This document shows, in pieces, positions 9,775 to 17,096 of a stretch of DNA of 64,000 bases (position 1 is the first letter of the stretch; each line of letters opens with the position of its first letter). The stretch comes from an uncultured Agathobacter sp. (lineage in GTDB: Bacteria; Bacillota; Clostridia; Lachnospirales; Lachnospiraceae): the NCBI GenBank assembly GCA_934307695.1, contig CAKRCS010000001.1, positions 310,001 to 374,000 of the forward strand. The letters run 5' to 3'. Under the pieces are notes generated by a model. That model had not been told where the DNA came from. It ran no database searches and saw only the letters and a program-made list of their open reading frames with translations. Made by a program: the position numbers and the translations under genes.

Positions 9775-10531
9775 AAAGAAATCCCACAAGAAATTGTGGG
9801 TCACGCTTGCAATTATCGCCGTATTAACACTTACGGCGATAAATTTCATTTTGGTATACATCAACGATTATTATAAGGCAAATGAAAAGGCACTGGCTGC
9901 GTTAGAGTCATCCGATGGGGTGGAGGTGGTGGTCGATGAGAACCATTCGGTCACATTCATCCCCAAACATATCACCGCCGGACTTATTTTTTATCCCGGC
10001 GGAAAAGTGGAGTACACGGCGTATGCGCCGCTCATGCATGAACTTGCCGACAACGGGATCCTTTGCATTCTGCTGCACATGCCGGGCAATCTCGCTGTGC
10101 TGGATGCAGATGCGGCAGATGGCTATGCCGGGCAGTATAGCAATGTGCCGGACTGGTATATTGGCGGACACTCGCTGGGCGGTGTGATGGCAGCATCCTA
10201 CGCGGCAAAACACGCGGATGCATTTGGCGGCGTGATCCTGCTCGCTTCTTATTCAACCGTGGATCTAAGCGATTTGGGGCTTGCGGTTTTGTCGGTGTAT
10301 GGCTCTGAGGACGGGGTTCTCAAGCTGGATAAGTATGCGGATAACCGGAAGCACCTGCCGGCGGATGTCGTCGAGGAAGTGATTGATGGAGGATGTCATG
10401 CGTATTTTGGCAGTTACGGTGCGCAGGACGGAGACGGTGTGCCGAGAATCACGAATGAGGAACAGATCCATACAACGGTGGACTATGTGAAGAACTTTGT
10501 GAATCTGCACGAGTCATCCGGCGGACAGTGA
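9755..10531 (+). CDS. membrane-anchored alpha/beta hydrolase
   Basis: A 258-residue protein with an N-terminal membrane anchor (residues ~13-35) and an extracytoplasmic alpha/beta-hydrolase domain. The nucleophile elbow is GGHSLGG near residue 140, the acid is in YGSEDG and the His in GGCHAYFGSYG. Its substrate is unknown; the fold resembles dienelactone-hydrolase-like lipases. No ATG lies upstream of the hydrophobic anchor, so the TTG at 9755 inside the end of the GGDEF-EAL gene is needed, and a GAGGA site precedes it. It is probably translationally coupled and the last gene of its operon. Confidence 0.85.
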   Translation: MKANTYKKKSHKKLWVTLAIIAVLTLTAINFILVYINDYYKANEKALAALESSDGVEVVVDENHSVTFIPKHITAGLIFYPGGKVEYTAYAPLMHELADNGILCILLHMPGNLAVLDADAADGYAGQYSNVPDWYIGGHSLGGVMAASYAAKHADAFGGVILLASYSTVDLSDLGLAVLSVYGSEDGVLKLDKYADNRKHLPADVVEEVIDGGCHAYFGSYGAQDGDGVPRITNEEQIHTTVDYVKNFVNLHESSGGQ

Positions 10532-10594
10532 TACGCGAACCGAAAACGTAAATTGCAAATTTTTTAAAAAATTAAAAAAATTTGGTTTCAGTAG

Positions 10595-10623
10595 TTGACA
10601 AGTGGAAGCTCATTTGCTATTAT
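10595..10623 (+). promoter_or_regulatory. promoter of the tRNA-Leu pair
   Basis: A consensus TTGACA and TATTAT separated by 17 bp, about 35 bp before the first tRNA. Confidence 0.75.
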
Positions 10624-10657
10624 AATCAAGTCGCGTGAGCGACAACATAAAAGATAT

Positions 10658-10742
10658 GCGGAAGTGTCGGAACTGGCAGACGAGCAAGACTAAGGATCTT
10701 GTGGCTATTGCAGTCGTGTGGGTTCAAGTCCCATCTTCCGCA
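10658..10742 (+). tRNA. tRNA-Leu(AAG)
   Basis: Acceptor arms GCGGAAG and CTTCCGC pair, with the long class II variable arm and T-loop GGTTCAAGTCC. Anticodon stem CAAGA/TCTTG holds the loop CTAAGGA, giving anticodon AAG, which reads CUU/CUC. CCA is not encoded. Confidence 0.95.
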
Positions 10743-10761
10743 TTTTTTATTCATAATTCGC

Positions 10762-10845
10762 GCAGAAGTGGCGGAATTGGCAGACGCGCAGGCTTCAGGT
10801 GCCTGTGGTAGCAATACCGTGTGGGTTCAAGTCCCATCTTCTGCA
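10762..10845 (+). tRNA. tRNA-Leu(CAG)
   Basis: Acceptor arms GCAGAAG and CTTCTGC pair. Anticodon stem CAGGC/GCCTG holds the loop TTCAGGT, giving anticodon CAG, which reads CUG. It lies 19 bases after the AAG isoacceptor and is cotranscribed with it. Confidence 0.95.
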
Positions 10846-10861
10846 CTCACTGTTATTTTAC

Positions 10862-10897
10862 GAAATCCCTTGAGAGCCGCGGTTCTCAGGGGATTTT
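10862..10897 (+). terminator. terminator after the tRNA-Leu pair
   Basis: AAATCCCTTGAGA pairs with TCTCAGGGGATTT around a GC-rich centre and is followed by TTT. A short AT-rich stretch without genes separates it from the left end of the mobile element. Confidence 0.7.
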
Positions 10898-11013
10898 GTA
10901 TTTCCCGGGAATGCAATAATATTGGGGGAGCGCGAAGAAAATTGAGGTATCGGGGACTGACAGTAAAATGTCAAATTATGCACCTTGGCTAATTCGTTTT
11001 TCAGAGGAGGGTA

Positions 11014-11060
11014 AGCAACCAAAAAAGCCTAGCACTTTAGCCAGAGGTGGCTAAGGACAG
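11014..11060 (+). repeat. left end / putative attL
   Basis: The arm starts AAAAAGCCTAGCAC at 11022 and ends GCTAAGGACAG at 11060. It recurs inverted at the right end with the same total length. Six bases outside lies AG (11014-11015) within AAGCAA, also found outside the right arm. Confidence 0.65.
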
Positions 11061-11112
11061 TCGGGGTATGTAGATACGGTGTAGCCGATTAAGGCTACGC
11101 CGTATTTCTCTT

Positions 11113-12825
11113 TTACGCCGCACTTGGCGGATTCTTGCGGATTTCTTCTTTTGCCGCAATAATTGTCTGTGTGTCGGGAATCTCAAGAATACCAACACCG
11201 ATAAAGTGTACCTTAATAGGAACGTGCTTTTTGCCGTTCTCGTCTTTGGTGCTATCAAAGATTTCAATCTTTGTAATAAGCCGATTGACGTGTTCGGGTG
11301 TCAGTTCCTTTAAGTCGGTGCATTTACGGATAATGGAGAGAAATGCCCGTAGGTCGATATTGTCCTGCTCTGCATTAGCAAGCCGCTGTTCCAATTCGGC
11401 TACCGCTTGTATCAGTTCACTTTGCTCCTGCTCATAATTGGAGGTCATTCGCTCAAACAGATCATCCCTTAGAGTACCAAGCACATTCTTTTCAAAAGCC
11501 GCTTCAATCAACTTATCCAATGCCGCAATACGCTTTTTGTTCTTTTCAAGCTCCTGCTTTGCGGCTTTGAATTTGTTGGCTTTATTAAGTTCGTGCTGTT
11601 TTCCATACAAATAAAGGAAAATCGGTTCATATTCCGTAATATATTCCGCCGCTTCCCGTATGAGTTTCAGAACCATTCTTTCAAGCACCACGTTGCGGAT
11701 ATAATGGATGGAACAACTACCTCTGTTTTCTTTATACTGTGAACAGCGGTAAAACTCCTGATGCTCCTTTACGCTCTTGGCGGCACAGAAATATAACCTC
11801 GAACCACAATCTCCGCAATACACCAACCCTGAAAAGATACTTGTTCTGCCCGTCGCAGTATTTCTGCGGCGGTGCTTTTTTATCTCTTGCACACGCTCCC
11901 AAGTATCCATATCAATAATGGCTTCCTGCGTATTGGGTATGATTACCCAATCTTCGGGTGAGTTATAAACGGTCTTGTGAACCTTAAAGCTGACAGTACT
12001 CGATTTGAAATTTACGGTACAGCCGGTGTACTGCATATTGGAAAGAATGTGCTCGACGCTGTTTTCAGACCAACGATAAGGATCAATGACCTTGTTCCGT
12101 GTTTTTCTTCCAATGCTGTTGTAATAGGCAGTTGGCGTTAAAATCTTTTCTGCTTCTAAACGGCGGGCGATTTTGGTAACGCCTAATCCTTCAATGCAAA
12201 GCTGAAAGATATGCCGTACCACCTTTGCGGCAGGTTCATCAATAACCCATTGTTTGGAATCGTCGTCGGCTTTCTTGTAACCGAAAGCTACCGTTGCAGA
12301 TACACGCTCACCGTTATCCGACTTGGATTGCCATACTGCACGGATTTTCTTGGAGGTCTGCGCCGCATACCATTCGTTGAATATATTGTAAAACGGCAGC
12401 ATTTCCATACCCTCGCCAGTAGAGGTATTGATATTTTCGTGAATGGATATAAAGGTCACACCAAGCGTAGGATATACGATTTCTGCAAGACGGTCGCCCT
12501 CAATATGCTCACGACCGAAACGGGATAGGTCTTTTACGATAATTGTGCCGATTTTGCCTTCCTCTACCATTCGGTGCATACGGTTAAAATCGCTACGATC
12601 AAAGCTCGTACCCGAAATGCCGTCATCAACGAAAAACATTGTGTTAGTATAACCGTGCTTTTTAGCATAGTCCGAAAGAATTTGCTTTTGGTTGCTGATA
12701 CTGTTTGATTCGTCCTCTTTACCCTTTCTTTTTTTGTCTTTATCGTCTTTAATATCTTCTACAGACAGACGACAGTATAAGGCTGTAATTTTATCTTGAT
12801 TCATATTCTCGGCTTTCATTGCCAT
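11113..12825 (-). CDS. large serine recombinase (integrase) of the element
   Basis: A 570-residue site-specific recombinase of the TnpX/TndX type that excises and integrates the element. Visible are the resolvase domain with catalytic Ser in ALYCRLSVED and the DLSRFGRE motif, the Recombinase domain from about residue 190, a zinc ribbon (CGDCGSRLYFC and a later Cys pair) near 350-400, a long coiled coil, and a C-terminal DUF4368-type tail (LTPEHVNRLITKIEIF). AAAGGAG lies six bases before the ATG at 12825, so I prefer it to the longer frame starting at 12870. It lies about 50 bp inside the left end and reads outward. Confidence 0.92.
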   Translation of the reverse strand: MAMKAENMNQDKITALYCRLSVEDIKDDKDKKRKGKEDESNSISNQKQILSDYAKKHGYTNTMFFVDDGISGTSFDRSDFNRMHRMVEEGKIGTIIVKDLSRFGREHIEGDRLAEIVYPTLGVTFISIHENINTSTGEGMEMLPFYNIFNEWYAAQTSKKIRAVWQSKSDNGERVSATVAFGYKKADDDSKQWVIDEPAAKVVRHIFQLCIEGLGVTKIARRLEAEKILTPTAYYNSIGRKTRNKVIDPYRWSENSVEHILSNMQYTGCTVNFKSSTVSFKVHKTVYNSPEDWVIIPNTQEAIIDMDTWERVQEIKKHRRRNTATGRTSIFSGLVYCGDCGSRLYFCAAKSVKEHQEFYRCSQYKENRGSCSIHYIRNVVLERMVLKLIREAAEYITEYEPIFLYLYGKQHELNKANKFKAAKQELEKNKKRIAALDKLIEAAFEKNVLGTLRDDLFERMTSNYEQEQSELIQAVAELEQRLANAEQDNIDLRAFLSIIRKCTDLKELTPEHVNRLITKIEIFDSTKDENGKKHVPIKVHFIGVGILEIPDTQTIIAAKEEIRKNPPSAA

Positions 12826-12847
12826 AATAAACTCCTTTCTCACGAAA

Positions 12848-12904
12848 GCCGAGCATTGCTTATTGGACAAGCCAATTATACAATGCCCGGCTGTGTTTCT
12901 ACAA
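12848..12904 (-). promoter_or_regulatory. recombinase promoter inside an inverted repeat
   Basis: On the minus strand, TTGTAG (12899-12904) and TATAAT (12875-12880) are 18 bp apart. The -10 sits between arms GCCGAGCATTG (12848-12858) and CAATGCCCGGC (12881-12891), with inner arms ATTGG/CCAAT. It may be an autoregulatory operator or a leader hairpin. Confidence 0.5.
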
Positions 12905-12915
12905 ACCTATGGCAG

Positions 12916-13188
12916 TTACACTAACTGCTCAGATAGGATCAATTCTTTTAATTGCTGAAATAGTGATTTATCCACCTCGCCCGTGAAAATACCGGTAACA
13001 TCGTAGATAGTACCGCTTATTTCTTCGGACACGGTGATTTGTTTTGGAATATAGCAAACGGGAGTATTGTCGATTGCCATAGCCGATTTTGGCGTAACGT
13101 ATTCCAAGAGGTCAATAGGGATATTTTCATCAATGCGCCCTGCGCCTTTTCTCGAAAACATAATGGGTTCTATATTGACTTTTTTCAT
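12916..13188 (-). CDS. small element-encoded protein of unknown function
   Basis: A 90-residue protein starting MKKVNIEPIMFSRKGAGRID. It has no membrane segment or recognised motif. AAGGTG precedes the ATG at 13188, ten bases after the ParB-like gene stops; the longer frame to 13212 lacks such a site. Proteins of this size often sit between the parB-like and recombinase genes of clostridial transposons, and a role in excision or its control is only a guess. Confidence 0.6.
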   Translation of the reverse strand: MKKVNIEPIMFSRKGAGRIDENIPIDLLEYVTPKSAMAIDNTPVCYIPKQITVSEEISGTIYDVTGIFTGEVDKSLFQQLKELILSEQLV

Positions 13189-13198
13189 ATTCTTCACC

Positions 13199-14056
13199 TT
13201 ACCTTTCATCACGGTTGCGCTGACGGATTAAAAACTTGCGGTAATGCTCACAAGCCTTCAAAACAAAATCCTCAGCTTGCTTTGCGTTGGCGTTAGGGAC
13301 ATACTGACGAATACGTTCCATCGGGACTTTGAACATTTCCCGCTGATTGGCTTTTTCTTCGCTCATAACGGCGGCGATCACTTCTGGAGTCAGACCTTCC
13401 TCTTGGCTTATCTTCTTAAAGCGGCAAGCCTGCGAGAGTGACGGGGTGTAATCGTTTAGTTCCATCTGCTCTAAAAGGTCGTACTGCTCCTGCTCATTGA
13501 GGTAGGAAAGCTCGACGGCAGGAGTGAAGGAAATGCGCCCCTCGTCCACATATAGCAGAATTTCGGGGATAAGATTGGTAAGACGGATATAGCGCTTAAT
13601 AGTATCTTTACTTGTTCCTGCATCTTCTGCAATTTGCTCCGTTGCCAACTTCGGTGCAAGTTGCACCGAAGTTAAATCCGCACGGAATCCCTGATGTGCC
13701 AAAGCCTCCGCTTTCATCTTGTAAGCAAAGGCTTTTTCAGAGGGTAGAATATGCTCTCGGTGTAGGTTGCTGTCCACAAGTACGATTGCCGCCGCATCAC
13801 GGTCAAGGGAAACAATTAAGGCAGGGATTTCAGTGATCCCTGCCTTTCTGCTTGCCATAACCCGTCTGTGACCGGATATGATTTCGTATTCGTCTGTGGT
13901 GTTTTCAAGTGGTCGGACTATGATGGGAGATACAACGCCGTGCATCTTAATGCTTTCAGCAAGGGCATCCATTTCCTCGTTGTCCTGCACCTTGTAGGGG
14001 TGGTTCTCAAAAGGGTGTAATTTCTCGATAGAGATATTTTTCTTAGTATTTTTCAT
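13199..14056 (-). CDS. ParB/RepB/Spo0J-like partition protein
   Basis: A 285-residue ParB-family protein. The N-terminal ParB/sulfiredoxin-like nuclease fold carries the ISGHRRVMASRKAG motif (CTP-binding GERR-like position) near residue 60 and HREHILPSEKAFAYKMKAEAL near 100. A helix-turn-helix follows (LATEQIAEDAGTSKDTIKRYIRL). No ParA partner is seen, as is usual in Tn1549/Tn4451-like elements, where it may help stabilise or regulate the excised circle. Its start overlaps the relaxase stop by four bases, so the two are translationally coupled. Confidence 0.88.
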   Translation of the reverse strand: MKNTKKNISIEKLHPFENHPYKVQDNEEMDALAESIKMHGVVSPIIVRPLENTTDEYEIISGHRRVMASRKAGITEIPALIVSLDRDAAAIVLVDSNLHREHILPSEKAFAYKMKAEALAHQGFRADLTSVQLAPKLATEQIAEDAGTSKDTIKRYIRLTNLIPEILLYVDEGRISFTPAVELSYLNEQEQYDLLEQMELNDYTPSLSQACRFKKISQEEGLTPEVIAAVMSEEKANQREMFKVPMERIRQYVPNANAKQAEDFVLKACEHYRKFLIRQRNRDER

Positions 14057-15432
14057 CGTTCATAATCTCGTTCTTTCTTTTTAATTAAATTATTTCGTTT
14101 CATTTCGATATTGCGCTCGGCATAAAGGAGTTCCTTAATTTTCGGAATGTGTTCCTCAATGCGCAGGGCGACTTTCAATTCTTTTCGCAAAGGGGTAATC
14201 TGCTTGGTGAGTTCCTTTGCCTGTGCCTTTAATGCGGCATCATCTTCGGGCGTTTTCACTCGGCGCAGTTTTAACCGCAGAGCATACCGTTCCTGCTCCA
14301 ATTCTGAGATACGGGCAGATAAGTTCTCTTGAAATGACAAAAGCTCCTTTGGCGACTCAATGTGGTTGTCGCAAAGGAGCTTGTATTCCTCGATATATTT
14401 ATCTAATTTCTGTACCTCTGCCCGCATCATCTGGGAGAGTTGGCGGTTGTGCTTTCCTTCAATATTGTTGCATGTGCATATTTTCAGCAGTTCAATGAAC
14501 AGCGCAAACAATACTTGCACCGTATCTATACGCTCCAATCGCCGCCATTCATATTCGATTATGAGCAGGGGCTTACGCTTATACGGCGCATTATAAATGG
14601 TGGTCATAATCGGTTCGACTTGATTTTCACGGCAGCGTTCTCTTATTCGCTCTTTGGTGTAATCTTTGCCTAAACTGCTGATACGGACTGCCCGTTCCCA
14701 TCCGTCTGCAATAATAGACGGATGCTCGTAATAAAAATCCCGCTCAAAGCGATAACCGAGATTTTTCATACAATATTCGATTTCTTTGAAACTGCCGCTG
14801 TTTGCGATTGCTTCATCTACATCCCGCCGCAGTATATCCCGATGAGTGAGCTTACCGGACTTGTTTATCCAATACGCTTTCTTATTACCGTAAAAATGCG
14901 TAAACGGTATTACAGACTTTCCGTGTTCCTTGCAAACTGCATCGGAGATCTGCCGAAGCTCCACGTGATCACGGATATGGTTTTCAAACTTTCTGCCCGT
15001 CTTAAAAGAAACGGAATTTATCACGAAATGATTGTGAATGTTATCCGTATTAAGATGGGTAGTAACGACAATTTCATAAGCATCGCCCCACATTCTACGG
15101 GCAGTTTCCAATCCTATTTTGTGTGCTTCTTCGGGTGCAACTTCTCCCGACACAAAACTCTGATACCCGTGATAGGCAACATTGCCGCCGAACTTTCCGT
15201 ACCGCCGCTTGGTTGTCATCATACATTGATAGGCTCTCTGCTTCGGACAGTTGATACCTGACACATACATTGTTTGGTCGGTCTTTTGGTCGTTCTCCAC
15301 ATAACGGAGCGCCGCCCACAAGTCCTCGTCCAAGAACTTTTTATCGGTGGTTTTGTCAGGGTTCTCCGCATAATCGATTACTTCCTTTAATCGGGACTTG
15401 ACGGGCCAGAAGCCTGTACTTGCCATCGTCAC
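14053..15432 (-). CDS. relaxase / mobilization nuclease
   Basis: A 459-residue MobP-type relaxase that would nick oriT and stay bound to the 5' end during conjugal transfer. The N-terminal part shows the histidine triad as HLNTDNIHNHFVIN near residue 130. A C-terminal half rich in long charged helices (ARISELEQERYALRLKLRR) follows. It has no coupling-protein or secretion partner in the element, so mobilization must borrow a conjugative machine. It overlaps the ParB gene at its 3' end and the short frame at 15429 at its 5' end. Confidence 0.88.
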   Translation of the reverse strand: MTMASTGFWPVKSRLKEVIDYAENPDKTTDKKFLDEDLWAALRYVENDQKTDQTMYVSGINCPKQRAYQCMMTTKRRYGKFGGNVAYHGYQSFVSGEVAPEEAHKIGLETARRMWGDAYEIVVTTHLNTDNIHNHFVINSVSFKTGRKFENHIRDHVELRQISDAVCKEHGKSVIPFTHFYGNKKAYWINKSGKLTHRDILRRDVDEAIANSGSFKEIEYCMKNLGYRFERDFYYEHPSIIADGWERAVRISSLGKDYTKERIRERCRENQVEPIMTTIYNAPYKRKPLLIIEYEWRRLERIDTVQVLFALFIELLKICTCNNIEGKHNRQLSQMMRAEVQKLDKYIEEYKLLCDNHIESPKELLSFQENLSARISELEQERYALRLKLRRVKTPEDDAALKAQAKELTKQITPLRKELKVALRIEEHIPKIKELLYAERNIEMKRNNLIKKKERDYER

Positions 15433-15629
15433 ATCACACTCCGTTCATCGCTTTCGTCATAAATGCCGAAAGACTCTCCACTCCGTGGATGCTCCTTTTC
15501 CCCACAAAGCTGGCTTTGTGGGGACCCCGTTAAAATCTCCCGTATGATTTCTCTTTTACTCTGCTTTGGCGTATCTATGATTTCAGCATAAATATCGTCA
15601 AAAAGAGATTGCAGACGAGCTGAAAACAT
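15429..15629 (-). CDS. short frame upstream of the relaxase, possible truncated mobilization accessory gene
   Basis: About 66 residues starting MFSARLQSLFDDIYAEIID, whose stop overlaps the relaxase start. No convincing ribosome site precedes the ATG, a perfect 11-bp inverted repeat runs through it, and a fragment of a + strand gene begins at the same spot. It is either the 3' end of a truncated accessory gene or non-coding oriT DNA. Confidence 0.3.
   Translation of the reverse strand: MFSARLQSLFDDIYAEIIDTPKQSKREIIREILTGSPQSQLCGEKEHPRSGESFGIYDESDERSVM
15500..15523. other. candidate oriT inverted repeat
   Basis: CCCCACAAAGC and GCTTTGTGGGG are perfect 11-bp arms around a 2-base centre, less than 70 bp upstream of the relaxase start. 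This fits an origin of transfer. The nic site cannot be placed from sequence alone. Confidence 0.45.
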
Positions 15630-15723
15630 TGGCAATCCACGGCGACGGATACACCGCCGAACAATTCAAAAGAGATATGACACGGGAAGCATTATATGCG
15701 CTGACCTACAAACGATTAAAGTA
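15583..15723 (+). pseudogene. 3' remnant of a + strand element gene
   Basis: An open + strand frame without a start ends in KTLAIHGDGYTAEQFKRD and a further 16 residues before a TAA at 15721-15723. Its composition is protein-like, but upstream in-frame sequence is stopped at about 15580. It meets the truncated minus-strand frame, suggesting a recombination junction between element modules. Confidence 0.4.
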
Positions 15724-15755
15724 ACGGCAATTTTGCAAATTAGGGGGTGAGTGCC

Positions 15756-16625
15756 GTGAAGGAATGGCAAAAGGAATTATATATCTACCGTCTTTCTCCG
15801 GTACCGCCGAGAAAAGACGATTTGCAGGAATATATTGAATTATACCTTACCGAAAAAGACGAAAAGTATCTGTCTTGGTTTCTGCATTACTATGAGCCAA
15901 CGCTGAATACAACCGTTATGGGCATTGTGCAGCGGTATGCTATGTTCGGGCATTTTCTTGATATAAAGGAAGCGTGTGTACTTGGTATCCTGCGGGCATT
16001 AGAGAAATACAACCCCAATGGCGGCACACCGTTTATAACCTATAAAACCCGTATTATGTGGGAGGAAATTCATAATTATATCCGCACGATGCGCACCGGC
16101 TTTACGGTACAGAGTAACGATGAATACCAAAATCTGCGTAATGTAATGCTGTTATATGCCGCCTACAACAGCAGGAATGATCCCGAAACGCTGAAAAGAA
16201 TATCCGATGAAGTTGGTTTGTCCGAAAAGACGGTAAGTGAGATCCTGCGAAGCGGATTTCACAATATGCAGTTTGTAGACTTTTACCGCAGTTATGCTGA
16301 CGAAGATAGTGAGGAAAGCCGAGAGGACGTTACTTGTGATTATACCTTTGAGCCTTTTAGTGAACTTCTGCGGCAAGAACGGAGCGAAGCGGTATTCGGC
16401 GCTTTAGACGAGCTTTCTTACCGTGAGCGTGAGGTCATACGCTCTCACATCGGTTTCTGCCCCGATTGCCATAGTATGAAAAGTCCAAAGTTCAGACCGC
16501 ACACATTCCAAGAAATTGCTTACAAGAACGAGCTATCCTCTGCGGAAGCGGCGGAGAACATCTATCATAAGGGACTTGATAAGATGCGGGACAAACTGAA
16601 AAAGAAAGGAATATTTCACCCGTAA
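15756..16625 (+). CDS. sigma-70-like regulatory protein of the element
   Basis: A 289-residue protein related to sigma-70-family factors found on Tn1549-type elements. The middle shows a region-2-like stretch (DIKEACVLGILRALEKYNPNGG then FITYKTRIMWEEIHNYIRT). A helix-turn-helix follows (SDEVGLSEKTVSEILR), and a region-4-like C-terminus carries LDELSYREREVIRSHIG and TFQEIAYKNELSSAEAAENIYHK. A GGGGG site nine bases upstream selects the GTG at 15756 over the GTG at 15747. It could direct RNA polymerase to element genes. A strong terminator separates it from the FAS operon. Confidence 0.75.
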   Translation: MKEWQKELYIYRLSPVPPRKDDLQEYIELYLTEKDEKYLSWFLHYYEPTLNTTVMGIVQRYAMFGHFLDIKEACVLGILRALEKYNPNGGTPFITYKTRIMWEEIHNYIRTMRTGFTVQSNDEYQNLRNVMLLYAAYNSRNDPETLKRISDEVGLSEKTVSEILRSGFHNMQFVDFYRSYADEDSEESREDVTCDYTFEPFSELLRQERSEAVFGALDELSYREREVIRSHIGFCPDCHSMKSPKFRPHTFQEIAYKNELSSAEAAENIYHKGLDKMRDKLKKKGIFHP

Positions 16626-16633
16626 AAAGCCAA

Positions 16634-16685
16634 AACACCCCGTTGGGAATGCAGAAATTACTGAGTTCCCAACGGGGGGTTTTTG
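16634..16685 (+). terminator. terminator between the sigma-like gene and the FAS operon
   Basis: ACCCCGTTGGGAA pairs with TTCCCAACGGGG, followed by a T run. It insulates the FAS promoter from upstream transcription. Confidence 0.85.
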
Positions 16686-16757
16686 TGTTTGTATTAAGGA
16701 AGGTACCTATACTTGGTTCCAATCACTGACAAAGAATTCACAATATTTTTATAAATT

Positions 16758-16812
16758 TGGAACGCAAAAGGAACGATCGTGGTGCGATTTGGGAACAGCA
16801 CTTGAGTATAAT
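16758..16812 (+). promoter_or_regulatory. SARP-type operator and promoter of the FAS operon
   Basis: Four heptamers begin at 16758, 16769, 16780 and 16791 (TGGAACG, AGGAACG, TGGTGCG, GGGAACA), an exact 11-bp period. The last ends nine bases before TATAAT at 16807-16812. The -35 position (GCGATT) is poor, as expected for an activator-dependent promoter. The operon's own regulator has a SARP-like DNA-binding domain. Confidence 0.7.
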
Positions 16813-16869
16813 GAATGTCGACAAACAGCAAAAAACTGCTTGAAATTTTTATTTTGGAGGCATTCAATT

Positions 16870-17091
16870 ATGTACTTTGACGCTATTGCAAAAATCGTTT
16901 CGGAACGCACAGGCTGTGATGTTTCTGCTGTAAAGCCAGAAAGCAAGTTCTCTGAGCTTGGCATCGACTCTCTTGACACGGTAGAGCTTCTTATGAACCT
17001 GGAGGACGAAATCGGCATCGAAATTGAATTGGACCAGAAAGTGGAGACCATTGACGACCTGGATAAGTTCATCCAGAGCAAGCAGGGTTGA
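16870..17091 (+). CDS. acpP: acyl carrier protein
   Basis: A 73-residue acidic helical protein that carries growing acyl chains on a phosphopantetheine arm. The attachment serine is in LGIDSLDTVELLMNLED at residue ~37, the canonical DSL motif. GGAGG lies nine bases before the ATG at 16870; a longer in-frame ATG at 16789 lies upstream of the -10 box and is rejected. It is the first gene of the FAS operon and is probably activated by the AcpS encoded near its end. Confidence 0.95.
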   Translation: MYFDAIAKIVSERTGCDVSAVKPESKFSELGIDSLDTVELLMNLEDEIGIEIELDQKVETIDDLDKFIQSKQG

Positions 17092-17096
17092 TGCTT

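Noticed and set aside
10786..11020. Integration of the element into the tRNA-Leu gene
   Set aside because: The tRNA is intact and lies more than 160 bp from the predicted end; no tRNA fragment is at the right end, and serine recombinases seldom need tRNA sites.
14722..15261. A 179-residue + strand frame opposite the relaxase gene
   Set aside because: The relaxase histidine motif and overlaps with neighbours fix the minus strand as coding.
16713..16722. TTGGTTCCAA as a fifth, inverted copy of the GGAAC operator
   Set aside because: It is off the 11-bp register of the four heptamers and inverted; possibly chance.
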